A program made the position numbers and the translations under genes. Under the pieces are notes generated by a model. That model saw only the letters and a program-made list of their open reading frames with translations, had not been told where the DNA came from and did not search any database. Below, piece after piece: positions 53,500 through 62,741 of a stretch of 64,000 nucleotides of DNA. Source of the DNA: Site-B1 sp963722665 (GTDB taxonomy: Bacteria; Bacteroidota; Bacteroidia; Flavobacteriales; Flavobacteriaceae); assembly GCA_963722665.1 (NCBI GenBank), contig CAVRNW010000013.1:1-64000 (forward strand), written 5' to 3'. Position 1 is the stretch's first letter; the number at the start of each line of letters is the position of its first letter.

Positions 53500-56415
53500 A
53501 TGCGCCAATTTACTTTAGTAGTTCTTCTCCTCATTTTAATGGACACTGGGTTTTCCCAAACTGTTAATCCCCTGGAAAAACAAGATACAGTTGCTCAGAC
53601 CAGATGGGTTGACAGTGTATATCAAAGCATGTCCTTGCCTGAAAAAATTGGTCAGTTGTTTATGGTGGATGTCTTTTCAAGCGATCCGCCGAAAAAAATA
53701 GACAAAGTAAAAAAGCTTATTGAAGAACATAAAATTGGAGGTGTCATATTTTCAAAAGGCGGTCCGGTTCGTCAGGCAAAACTGAATAACGAATTCCAGG
53801 CCATGAGCAAAGTGCCATTACTTATTGGCATGGATGCCGAATGGGGTTTGGGTATGAGGCTGGATTCGACCTATTCCTTCCCATGGAATATGACCTTAGG
53901 AGCTATCAATGACGTTAGTTTGGTAGAAAAAACCGGTCAGTATATTGGCGAGCATTGTAAACGATTGGGAGTCCATATCAATTTTGCGCCTGTTGTAGAT
54001 ATCAATACCAATCCTAACAACCCGATAATAGGTAACCGATCCTTTGGTGAAGACAAAATAAATGTGACCCTTAAAGCACTGGCGTTTATGAAAGGAATGC
54101 AAAAGGCTGGAATCCTTGCCAATGCAAAACATTTTCCTGGTCATGGAGATACCGAGACCGATTCACATAAAACCTTACCAACTATAGGATTTTCAGCTCA
54201 AAGGATAGATAGCGTAGAACTCTTTCCTTACAAACAACTCATAAAGCATAATCTGGAAAGTGTCATGGTGGCTCACCTTAACGTTCCGAGTTTGGAAAAT
54301 CGTCCTAATTATCCTTCATCTATATCCAGATATGTAGTTAGTGGTATTCTTAAGCAAAAGTTAGGATTCAAAGGGCTAATTTTTACTGATGCTTTGAACA
54401 TGAAGGGAGCATCCAATTTTAGATCTCCAGGTGACATTGATGCTGCTGCCTTTTGGGCGGGTAACGATGTGCTTTTGATCTCCGAAGATGTCCCAATGGC
54501 AATTGCTAAAATTCAGGAAGGTTATTACAGTAAGTACATTACTGAAGAACGCTTAGCGCATTCTGTAAAAAAGATACTTTCAGCCAAATATAAGGTAGGG
54601 CTGGATCATTATAAACCTGTAAGTACCTACAATCTTGTTAATGATCTCAACCGGTTAAAGGATGATCTGCTATATGAAGAGTTGATGGAAAACGCTATTA
54701 CCTTTGCCAAGAACAAGAATGAAATACTGCCGTTGCGGAATTTGGACACAAAAAAAATAGCCTATATTAAAATGGGAGATGATGATGGTTCAGTCTTCTT
54801 AAATGAATTAAAGAAATACGCCAAGATTCATGAAGTATCAGCCAATAGATTGGATGAGCTTTTGCTTAAACTTAAATCGTATAATACTGTCATCATTGGG
54901 TTCCACAGATCAAATGACAGTCCATGGGAAAACTATAAATTCACCGATCAGGAATTGGTCTGGCTTTATGAAATTGCACGAGACAATACAGTTATTCTGG
55001 ACGTGTTTGCCAAACCATATGCCTTGCTGGATATAACACCATCAGAAAACTTTGAAGGCGTTATAGCAAGTTATCAGAATAGTAAGGTCTCTCAACAAAA
55101 ATCGGCACAACTCATCTTTGGTGGTATTGGAGCGAAAGGTATCCTGCCTGTCAGTTGTGGAAATGAGTTTAAAGTTGGTACCGGCTTTTTGACCAATCCA
55201 CTTAAAAATTTAAGTTATGGACTGCCTGAAAGCGTAGGAATGAGTTCTTATAAATTAAAAAAAGTCGATTCCCTGGCTCAAATGACCGTAGATTCATTAA
55301 TGACTCCGGGAGTACAATTATTGATTGCCAGAAAAGGAAAAGTCATCTATAATAAGAACTTTGGTAAGCATACTTATACAGGTAATCTTAAAGTAAAAGA
55401 TAACGATATTTATGATGTGGCATCACTGACCAAGATATTAGCAACTTTACCGCTTTTAATGGAACTCGAAGAAAAAGGAGTCGTAACTCTGGATAGTGAA
55501 TTGGGTGTACTCTTGCCCGAATACAAACGTTCCAACAAAAATTTGATTACCTTAAAGAGAATGCTTTCTCATTATGCCAGACTGAAACCCTGGATACCGT
55601 TCTATCTGCATACTTTGGACCCTGATTCGGGATTTCCAGACACTAAATATTACAGGAAAGAATATTCTAAGGATTTCAATATAAAGATATCTAAATCCAT
55701 GTATTTACGATCAGATTATAAAGATAGTATACAGGCACTTGTCAAGGATAGTGAGCTTCTCAGTAAGCTTACCTATCGTTATAGCGATATGCCTTATTAC
55801 ATACTAAAACAATATATAGAAGGTCATTACGGCCAGCCTTTGGATGAGCTGGTGCAGCAACATTTGTACATACCATTGGGAGCTAATTACACTACCTATA
55901 ATCCGTCAGGAAAATTCAGTGATTCTCAAATAATTCCAACCGAGGAGGATAAATATTTCCGGTATGAAAAAGTACAAGGTTTTGTCCATGATATGGGAGC
56001 CGCCATGCAAAATGGGGTTGGTGGACATGCCGGAATATTCAGTAATGCCAATGATGTGGCAAAAATTATGCAGATGTATTTGCAAAAAGGATTTTATGGA
56101 GGCAAAAGGTACTTTAAGCCTGAGACGATTGATAAGTTCAATACATGTTATTACTGTGAGAATGATAACAGGCGAGGAGTTGGATTTGACAAACCGCAAC
56201 TTGAAGAAGAAGGTCCCACCTGTGGCTGTGTGTCCATGACCAGTTTTGGGCATTCCGGATTTACAGGAACATATGCCTGGGCTGATCCTGAGCAAGAAAT
56301 AGTATATGTATTTCTATCAAACAGGACCTACCCAACAGCAGAAAACCAATTATTATTATCTTACAATACAAGAACAGAGATTCAACGAATGATATATGAA
56401 GCGATAATCGATTAA
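53500..56415 (+). CDS. Fusion of GH3 beta-N-acetylglucosaminidase and beta-lactamase-type serine hydrolase
   Basis: 971 residues. Signal peptide (MRQFTLVVLLLILMDTGFSQ), GH3 domain (about 30-370) with the NagZ-type loop KHFPGHGDTETDSH, a second GH3-like domain (about 380-590), and a penicillin-binding/beta-lactamase domain (about 600-960) with SxxK as DVASLTK, a YSD motif (RYSDMPYY) and HSGFTGT. The two activities on one chain could process peptidoglycan sugar and stem peptide in the periplasm. This fusion is known in Bacteroidota. BshA follows 10 nt later. Confidence 0.9.
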   Translation: MRQFTLVVLLLILMDTGFSQTVNPLEKQDTVAQTRWVDSVYQSMSLPEKIGQLFMVDVFSSDPPKKIDKVKKLIEEHKIGGVIFSKGGPVRQAKLNNEFQAMSKVPLLIGMDAEWGLGMRLDSTYSFPWNMTLGAINDVSLVEKTGQYIGEHCKRLGVHINFAPVVDINTNPNNPIIGNRSFGEDKINVTLKALAFMKGMQKAGILANAKHFPGHGDTETDSHKTLPTIGFSAQRIDSVELFPYKQLIKHNLESVMVAHLNVPSLENRPNYPSSISRYVVSGILKQKLGFKGLIFTDALNMKGASNFRSPGDIDAAAFWAGNDVLLISEDVPMAIAKIQEGYYSKYITEERLAHSVKKILSAKYKVGLDHYKPVSTYNLVNDLNRLKDDLLYEELMENAITFAKNKNEILPLRNLDTKKIAYIKMGDDDGSVFLNELKKYAKIHEVSANRLDELLLKLKSYNTVIIGFHRSNDSPWENYKFTDQELVWLYEIARDNTVILDVFAKPYALLDITPSENFEGVIASYQNSKVSQQKSAQLIFGGIGAKGILPVSCGNEFKVGTGFLTNPLKNLSYGLPESVGMSSYKLKKVDSLAQMTVDSLMTPGVQLLIARKGKVIYNKNFGKHTYTGNLKVKDNDIYDVASLTKILATLPLLMELEEKGVVTLDSELGVLLPEYKRSNKNLITLKRMLSHYARLKPWIPFYLHTLDPDSGFPDTKYYRKEYSKDFNIKISKSMYLRSDYKDSIQALVKDSELLSKLTYRYSDMPYYILKQYIEGHYGQPLDELVQQHLYIPLGANYTTYNPSGKFSDSQIIPTEEDKYFRYEKVQGFVHDMGAAMQNGVGGHAGIFSNANDVAKIMQMYLQKGFYGGKRYFKPETIDKFNTCYYCENDNRRGVGFDKPQLEEEGPTCGCVSMTSFGHSGFTGTYAWADPEQEIVYVFLSNRTYPTAENQLLLSYNTRTEIQRMIYEAIID

Positions 56416-56425
56416 ACAAAAAACA

Positions 56426-57565
56426 ATGAAAATAGGAATTGTTTGTTATCCAACATACGGCGGAAGTGGTGTCGTAGCAACCGAATTAGGTATTGAACTG
56501 TCCAAGCGAGGACATGAAGTTCATTTCATTACTTACAAGCAACCTGTCAGATTGGAGCTTTTAGGTAACAATGTACATTTTCATGAAGTAAATGTCGCCG
56601 AATACCCATTATTTCATTATCAGCCCTATGAGTTGGCCTTGTCCAGTAAACTGGTTGATATGGCCAAGCTCCATGAAATCGAGATCTTACATGTTCATTA
56701 TGCAATTCCTCATGCATATGCAGCCTATATGGCCAAAAAAATGTTGTTAGAAGAAGGTATTTACATTCCTATTGTGACAACCCTTCACGGAACAGATATC
56801 ACCTTGGTAGGCAGTCAGCCAACCTACAAGCCTGCTGTGACCTTCAGTATCAATCAGTCAGATGCTGTGACTTGTGTGTCAGAGAGTTTAAAGAAAGATA
56901 CTCTGCGTTTATTCGATATTAAAAAAGAGATACATGTGGTCACCAATTTTATCGATCTTGTTAAACACGAGCATAATTTTGTAGATTGTCAACGCAGTCT
57001 CCTAGCTGAAGAGGATGAAAAGATCATTTCTCATATCAGTAACTTCAGAGCGGTAAAACGCATACCTGATATCCTCAAGGTCTTCAAAAACATTCAAAAC
57101 CAGATTCCATCAAAATTAATGATGATAGGGGAAGGGCCTGAAAAAGAACCGGCAGAACAATTGGCAAAGGACCTTGGAATTGAGGATAAAGTGATGTTCT
57201 TAGGGAACAGTTATGAGATAGACCGTATACTTTGCTATTCCGATTTGTTCATATTACCATCGGAGACGGAAAGTTTCGGACTCTCTGCCTTGGAAGCCAT
57301 GGCATCGGGTGTTCCTGTAATCTCAACAAACTCGGGCGGATTACCTGAGGTCAATATCCATGGTGTTTCCGGTTATTTAAGCAATGTGGGAGACATTGAG
57401 GACATGAGCAAGAATGCCATTTATATTTTAGGTGATGAGGCTCGTTTAAAGAAGTTTAAGGCTAATGCCAGAAAAGAAGCTGAAAAATTCGACCTGCATC
57501 AAATAGTCCCGCAATATGAAAAGATTTACGAGGAAACTATGAATAAGTGCATGTTGTTGAAATAA
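56426..57565 (+). CDS. bshA: N-acetyl-alpha-D-glucosaminyl L-malate synthase BshA
   Basis: 379 residues, GT4 glycosyltransferase. GIVCYPTYGGSGVVATELG, HVHYAIPHAYAAYM and EATESFGLSALEAMASGVP-type motif (seen as ETESFGLSALEAMASGVP) are characteristic. It makes the first intermediate of bacillithiol from UDP-GlcNAc and malate. Retained GHE-type second half with TNFIDL. Confidence 0.94.
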   Translation: MKIGIVCYPTYGGSGVVATELGIELSKRGHEVHFITYKQPVRLELLGNNVHFHEVNVAEYPLFHYQPYELALSSKLVDMAKLHEIEILHVHYAIPHAYAAYMAKKMLLEEGIYIPIVTTLHGTDITLVGSQPTYKPAVTFSINQSDAVTCVSESLKKDTLRLFDIKKEIHVVTNFIDLVKHEHNFVDCQRSLLAEEDEKIISHISNFRAVKRIPDILKVFKNIQNQIPSKLMMIGEGPEKEPAEQLAKDLGIEDKVMFLGNSYEIDRILCYSDLFILPSETESFGLSALEAMASGVPVISTNSGGLPEVNIHGVSGYLSNVGDIEDMSKNAIYILGDEARLKKFKANARKEAEKFDLHQIVPQYEKIYEETMNKCMLLK

Positions 57566-57671
57566 GTTTTAGTTATAAGGCTTGTTTAATTTAACTGTCG
57601 CTTGTTGGGTTTGGTTATACTTATTAAAAAATTTATTATATTAGGTTTATAAATCAAAACCAACTAAAATC

Positions 57672-58100
57672 ATGAAAACATTAGCAAAAATCACTTTTTT
57701 ATTATTCTTTATTTTAAATCTTAATGCACAAGATTCCCATTCGAAACTCCTGCCCATAATGGGAACAACTCCGGAAGTTGTAGCAATACATGATGTAGAA
57801 TTAATACCGGGACAGGATGCAAATGAATTTGAAATGTTTGTCCTGAATAAGATTGCACCTATTTATAATAAAATGGAGGGACAGAAATTTACTCTGGTAA
57901 AAGGAGACCGAGGCATTCGTACCAATCAATATGCCTTTATAATTACATTTAATAGTATAGATGACAGAAACAGAATTTATCCACCTTCCGGGGAATTAGT
58001 AGGAGATTTTGGAGATGATGCCATTTGGGATAAACTTAATAAGATGGCAAAGGTCTTTTATGCGCATACCGATTATGTAAAGGTGAAACCGAAATATTAA
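57672..58100 (+). CDS. Secreted hypothetical protein
   Basis: 142 residues with a signal peptide (MKTLAKITFLLFFILNLNAQ). The mature domain, with VAIHDVELIPGQDANEFEMF, FTLVKGDRGIRTNQYAF and FNSIDDRNRIYP, resembles a dimeric alpha/beta-barrel (ABM-like) fold. Probably periplasmic. No catalytic motif. Confidence 0.65.
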   Translation: MKTLAKITFLLFFILNLNAQDSHSKLLPIMGTTPEVVAIHDVELIPGQDANEFEMFVLNKIAPIYNKMEGQKFTLVKGDRGIRTNQYAFIITFNSIDDRNRIYPPSGELVGDFGDDAIWDKLNKMAKVFYAHTDYVKVKPKY

Positions 58101-58143
58101 ATTACATTTAAGTATCATAGGATTAATAAAATTCTACAAACCG

Positions 58144-58187
58144 AAAAGGTGTGTTCTTAAACTGAATAAAGAATACGCCTTTCTTTT
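58144..58187 (+). terminator. Terminator after the secreted protein
   Basis: AAAGGTGTGTTCTT / AAGAATACGCCTTT (two G:T pairs) with a ~9-base loop, followed by CTTTTT. Confidence 0.75.
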
Positions 58188-58278
58188 TAAGGACATATAG
58201 CGTTGTTTGACTGTAAAGAATTATGTGGATTGGAGATTTGTTTATAATATGATATGGAGCATTTTAATCCTGAAACAA

Positions 58279-58296
58279 TCCCGATAGCTATCGGGA
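58279..58296. repeat. 18-bp perfect palindrome
   Basis: TCCCGATAGCTATCGGGA. It reads the same on both strands. The same sequence recurs in flavobacterial intergenic regions as far as I know, so it may be a dispersed palindromic repeat. Confidence 0.65.
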
Positions 58297-58418
58297 CAGC
58301 ACCAGTGAACTGTATCATACGTTAAACAAAGGTAGCCGTTTCACAACAAAATAAAACTTAGCATTTTAAATTTTATAAACATTGGCAGTTGATAATTCGC
58401 CATTATTTTAAAACAAAT

Positions 58419-59049
58419 TTATTTATTCATTTGCTGAGTTGCTTCCCAAACAGGCTTCATCCCAAACTCTCCAAAATAGCTGATATAATCTCCATTTTTA
58501 GAAATCACAACAAAACTGCTACAAGGATAATGATATTTAAAAAACAAGCGTTCAATCATGCCTTCAGGGTCTTTATGCCAGGTTAAAATTCCGAAATATT
58601 TTTCAAGTCCATTTTCGTCTTTATAAATATATATAGGTTTGGTTTTTGCTATTTGGTTAATGCCATCTTCTAACTTTAAAAACCAATATTCTCTATGTTC
58701 CTTGCTTGCAGAGCCACTTGAATTGCATGGGTCCTTTCCTGGATAATATATAATTACAATCGGTTTTTCGGAATCTATATTTTTTCCTGTTGCTTTTTCT
58801 AGTACAGATTCGAATATTGCTCTGTTAGTAATTTTACCACGCTGAAATCTTAAGGTCAGTTTTTTATGATTAGCTGAATCTCCCGGAATATCTAATAATT
58901 TACTTGTTGAACGAATTCGGTTGAACTTCGATTTGCTTATTTCAACATTATTTTCATCAAAATATCGTATCTGTTTATTTCTAGTTTTGGATTGATGAAC
59001 AAGAATGGATGAATATCCCTAAAAATAATAATAAAAGGATTCTATTCAT
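58419..59049 (-). CDS. Lipoprotein, frameshifted near the N-terminus
   Basis: A lipoprotein signal (MNRILLLLFLGIFIHSC, followed by SSIQN and then a stop) begins at ATG 59049. A frame open from 59018 to TAA at 58419 without its own start continues as TRNKQIRYFDENNVEISKSK. One indel near 58983-59000 joins them into a protein of about 205 residues with KPIVIIYYPGKDPC and a C-terminal SSFVVISKNGDYISYFGEFG, a thioredoxin-like alpha/beta pattern. The family is not identified. Confidence 0.6.
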
Positions 59050-59207
59050 ATGATTAACATCTGTTGTGATATGGACCAATTTAATATAGAAAAATGCAAA
59101 GTACAAGTTAAATATTTTTCTTACAAAACCAAAAATTGGATATTCAAATAATTAAGATATTTTAGTTGATAATTTCTTAACTTTCTGTTCTTAATTAATT
59201 CTTCATT

Positions 59208-60611
59208 ATGAACAGACGATCCTTTTTTAATTTAACCGCAAAAGCAGGTCTATTTTTAGGTTTAACACCAACTGTTATTGGTTGTAAATCACAAGCCCTT
59301 TCTCAAGAAACACAGATACAGGAACTATTAACCAAAAACAAAGCTAAAGGCACTGCAGTAAGCCTGACAACAGATCCAATCAAACAGGTACGAGTGGGTA
59401 TGATTGGCATGGGTAACAGAGGCTCTGTGCTTATACAGATGTTCGAGTACCTTATTAAAAATAAGCATGCCCAGATCGTAGCGTTGAGCGACTTAAAGGA
59501 GGACAAAGTGATTAAGAATATTGACTACCTAAAGACCATTCAACAGGAAGAAGCAAGCTTGTATTTTGGTGATGACCAGGAATGGAAAAAACTGGCTCAA
59601 CGCGATGACATCGATCTACTCATCATTGCAACACCGTGGAATTACCATACTGAAATGTCTGTTTACGGAATGGAGCAGGGAAAACATGTGGCCTGCGAAC
59701 AACCTATGGCGATGACACTTGATGATTGCTGGAAACTTATTGAGGTTGCAGAACGCACCCAACAGCATTGCATGTATATGGAAAACTGCTGTTTTAACGG
59801 TGAAGAACTATGGGTGTTGAATATGATAGACCAAGGTGTATTCGGAGACATCAATCATGCCGAAGGTGCCTACATTCATGACCTGCGCAAACATATGATG
59901 CATGAAACCTATTATGAGGATCAGTGGCGCATTAAACACCATGAAACAAGAAATGGTAATTTTTATACAGGACATGGTCTGGGTCCAGTAAGCTTTTATA
60001 TGGATATTGGCAGAGGAGACAATTATGACCATCTGGTAAGCATGAGTTCACGTGAACAAAGTCTAAGTTATGCTGCAAAAAAAGAAGGATTTAAAACCAC
60101 CCAATTTGCCTGTGGCGATATGAATACAACATTGATAAGAACAAAACAGGGCAGAAGCATCATGCTTCAGTTTGACGTGCATACAGGAAGACCGTATTCC
60201 AGATTGAATAATGTCAATGGCACCAAGGCAGCACATCAGGGTTATCCTTCCAGACTCTATATCGCACAGGAAGAACTGCAATGGGGACACAGCTGGCTGA
60301 AGGAGGAAGAGTATAAGGAATACAGAGAGAGATACGATCATCCCTTATGGAAGAAGCTTCGCGAACAGATCGATGCCAATGCCGTTGGTCATGGTGGAAT
60401 GGATTTCGTGATGATCTACAGGCTTATTCGCTGCCTCAATGAAGGCTTGCCTTTGGACATTAATTTATATGACAGTGTCCTGTGGTCTGCCATAACTCCT
60501 TTGTCTGAACTGTCTGTTGCTAATGAAAGTGCAAGTATCAAGATCCCTGATTTTACAGGAGGAACCTGGGAAACCCCACGAAAAGCAGAAGTGTTACGCG
60601 ATATTATTTAA
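59208..60611 (+). CDS. GH109-like Gfo/Idh/MocA oxidoreductase/glycosidase
   Basis: 467 residues. Begins MNRRSFFNLTAKAGLFLG, a Tat signal with a possible lipid-attachment Cys (VIGCKS). Rossmann domain VGMIGMGNRGSVLIQ, then CEQPMAMTLDDCW and GHGLGPVSFYMDIGRGDN, which fit the GH109 alpha-N-acetylgalactosaminidase family that uses bound NAD. Exported. Next to a sugar-kinase-like gene and a nucleotidyltransferase gene (convergent). Confidence 0.85.
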   Translation: MNRRSFFNLTAKAGLFLGLTPTVIGCKSQALSQETQIQELLTKNKAKGTAVSLTTDPIKQVRVGMIGMGNRGSVLIQMFEYLIKNKHAQIVALSDLKEDKVIKNIDYLKTIQQEEASLYFGDDQEWKKLAQRDDIDLLIIATPWNYHTEMSVYGMEQGKHVACEQPMAMTLDDCWKLIEVAERTQQHCMYMENCCFNGEELWVLNMIDQGVFGDINHAEGAYIHDLRKHMMHETYYEDQWRIKHHETRNGNFYTGHGLGPVSFYMDIGRGDNYDHLVSMSSREQSLSYAAKKEGFKTTQFACGDMNTTLIRTKQGRSIMLQFDVHTGRPYSRLNNVNGTKAAHQGYPSRLYIAQEELQWGHSWLKEEEYKEYRERYDHPLWKKLREQIDANAVGHGGMDFVMIYRLIRCLNEGLPLDINLYDSVLWSAITPLSELSVANESASIKIPDFTGGTWETPRKAEVLRDII

Positions 60612-60632
60612 TAAGTTTATTTTAAATTAGTT

Positions 60633-60711
60633 TGTCATTTCGACAGAGTGAAGCATGAACGACGAGAAATCTATTAATGAGATTCCTCCTCATTCTTCGT
60701 TCGGAATGACA
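60633..60711. repeat. Dispersed inverted-repeat element that enters the kinase gene
   Basis: Ends TGTCATTTCGA and TCGGAATGACA are inverted, with GAGAAATCT/GAGATTCC inside. The right arm codes for the last residues (NVIPNEE) and stop of the adjoining kinase. A related element is at 33137-33232. Confidence 0.6.
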
Positions 60712-61775
60712 TTAAAAATCTTTTTTGTTATCTGGTTCATAGTTACATAGTTCTCCTGAATGCTTTGCACCAGCTTAAACTGGTTTTTAGCACGCACCAG
60801 ATTATGAGTTTCGTAATTGGTTTTGTAATAGGGGTTGCCATTTAGGAAGTCGGTTAAAAAACGCAAGCCCTGGATAAAAGTGATGGTTTTTGCACCTAAA
60901 GGCAAATACTCAATTTCTTTGTTTGTTAAGAATTGTTTGGTGTGTTCTGAAAATCCCATGCAAAAGGCTTCATAGAATTCCAAATTGATATTTGTAGCTT
61001 CCAAATCGGTGTCATCTTCTTTGGTTGTCGAACAGATAGAGCGAATGGAATCACCAAAATCAAAAGCCACGATTCCCGGCATTACTGTATCCAGGTCAAT
61101 AACAGCAAGACCATTGTCGTTTTTGTCGAACAAAATATTGGATAGTTTGGCATCGTTATGAGTAACTCTAATAGGAAAGGTATTTTGAGTTATTAGATCT
61201 GACAATTGGTGCAATTCTTTTTTGGAATTTATAACGAATTCTATGTCTGTCTTAGCAAGACTTTTGGCATCATGTTTCGCACCTTTAAGCGCTGCTTCGA
61301 ATTGTCCGTAGCGGTATGGCATGCTATGGAAATCGGGAAGGGTTTCAATCAGATTAGTAGCATCAAGATATGAGCATCGATTAATGAAATCGCCATACAA
61401 TTTTCCGGCTTCGTAAACCATTATCTTGTTGGTAGCAACCTCGTGAACCATGGAATCCTGAATGTATTCCATTAGCATCCAGAAATCATTGAATTCATCC
61501 TTGTAGTAGTAATCTTTGTCTTTCGACTTTACGAATTGAATGGTTTTATATGGAGAATCAGATTTAGTCAAATGTTCACTGACCAGAACTTTATTGATTA
61601 TTAAACCTGCTATATCTTTAAAAATAGATTTATTTATCTTTTGAAGTACATATTGGTCACCAGAAACTGAATTTACCAAATAGGTATCATTGATATGTCC
61701 TGAATTAATTTGAGAAATAGATTCTAAATCAGAATCAATTTTAAAATATTTAACGATTTTGTGCTCAATAGACAT
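60690..61775 (-). CDS. Aminoglycoside-phosphotransferase-fold sugar kinase (NahK-like)
   Basis: 361 residues from ATG 61775 (the open frame extends to 61802 into the previous gene). APH-type kinase: INSGHINDTYLV, RVTHNDAKLSNILFD (catalytic loop), AVIDLDTVMPG and AFDFGDSIRS. It is similar to N-acetylhexosamine 1-kinase, which phosphorylates GalNAc or GlcNAc at C1. One nucleotide separates it from the nucleotidyltransferase, so they are coupled. The C-terminal residues come from an interspersed repeat. Confidence 0.8.
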   Translation of the reverse strand: MSIEHKIVKYFKIDSDLESISQINSGHINDTYLVNSVSGDQYVLQKINKSIFKDIAGLIINKVLVSEHLTKSDSPYKTIQFVKSKDKDYYYKDEFNDFWMLMEYIQDSMVHEVATNKIMVYEAGKLYGDFINRCSYLDATNLIETLPDFHSMPYRYGQFEAALKGAKHDAKSLAKTDIEFVINSKKELHQLSDLITQNTFPIRVTHNDAKLSNILFDKNDNGLAVIDLDTVMPGIVAFDFGDSIRSICSTTKEDDTDLEATNINLEFYEAFCMGFSEHTKQFLTNKEIEYLPLGAKTITFIQGLRFLTDFLNGNPYYKTNYETHNLVRAKNQFKLVQSIQENYVTMNQITKKIFNVIPNEE

Positions 61776-61776
61776 G

Positions 61777-62676
61777 TTACCAAAGACTTTCCGGATAAAC
61801 ACCTTTTTTAGTCAAGGATCTCATTTTCTTTTGGACCAGCTGCAGATCTTTTTTATAGGTAATGCCATACCATTGTGAAGTAGTGTCCAGCATTTTAAAA
61901 TCTTTTAATTCATTCTTGATCATATGATCCACTAAATGAGGAAGTAAAAATTCTGCTTCTTCACTTTTGCTATGCTCTCTTAAAAACTTCTTGAAGAGTA
62001 ATTCGGCTACACGAAAGACATCAGGAGTAAATCCCCAGAAATTCATGGAAATAATCGTTTCAGGGTCGATTTTCACCTGATTTTTATTTGCATCCTGATA
62101 CACCAGAAAGTCATCTTTTAATTTGGTTATGGCTTTTCTCTCCTTAATATTGGTTAAAAACCCATTTTTATCCAAAACACATTCCCCTCTGGATACGGCA
62201 CCGTGTTCGGACATGGTTTTACCTAAATGGTACCCTATGAAATAATTGACATCAGATTTTTTTTTAAACAAGGCATTATGCATCAATTCAAAAGCCTCTT
62301 TTCCATAGAGATCATCGGCATTTATGATTGCAAAATTCTCCTTAATAAAAGGCTTCAAAATCAAAAGGGCATGAGCGGTTCCCCATGGTTTTTCTCTGGT
62401 GGTCTTATAGGGTTTAGGAATGATGTGGGTTTCCTGTGTAACGTATTCTACAGTGACATGCTTTGGTAATTTGTTATTATATCTTGAATCAAAATGATTT
62501 AAAATACTTTCCCTGACGATAATTATGATCCTGTTAAATCCGGCTCTTGTGGCATCATAAACCGAATGATCCATGATTGAAAATCCTTGCGGGCTTATTG
62601 CCTGAGCCTGTTTTAAGCTGCCAAATCGAGAACCAAGCCCCGCAGCCATAATAGCCAAAGTTTTCTTTTCAATCAT
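61777..62676 (-). CDS. Sugar-phosphate nucleotidyltransferase-like protein
   Basis: 299 residues. GT-A-type start AIMAAGLGSRFGSLKQ, followed by INADDLYGKEAF. The fold suits NTP:sugar-1-phosphate nucleotidyltransferases. With a NahK-like kinase next door the likely product is a UDP-N-acetylhexosamine, but the nucleotide and sugar are not seen directly. First gene of a two-gene transcript. Confidence 0.8.
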   Translation of the reverse strand: MIEKKTLAIMAAGLGSRFGSLKQAQAISPQGFSIMDHSVYDATRAGFNRIIIIVRESILNHFDSRYNNKLPKHVTVEYVTQETHIIPKPYKTTREKPWGTAHALLILKPFIKENFAIINADDLYGKEAFELMHNALFKKKSDVNYFIGYHLGKTMSEHGAVSRGECVLDKNGFLTNIKERKAITKLKDDFLVYQDANKNQVKIDPETIISMNFWGFTPDVFRVAELLFKKFLREHSKSEEAEFLLPHLVDHMIKNELKDFKMLDTTSQWYGITYKKDLQLVQKKMRSLTKKGVYPESLW

Positions 62677-62696
62677 GGTATAAATCTAAATAAAAA

Positions 62697-62719
62697 AAAC
62701 ACCTTAAAAAAGGTGTTTT
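62697..62719 (-). terminator. Terminator between porin-like and nucleotidyltransferase genes
   Basis: AAAACACCTT / AAGGTGTTTT with a short A-rich loop, transcribed leftward after the gene at 62742. Confidence 0.8.
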
Positions 62720-62741
62720 CTTTGTATGGTGAATTAATTCG

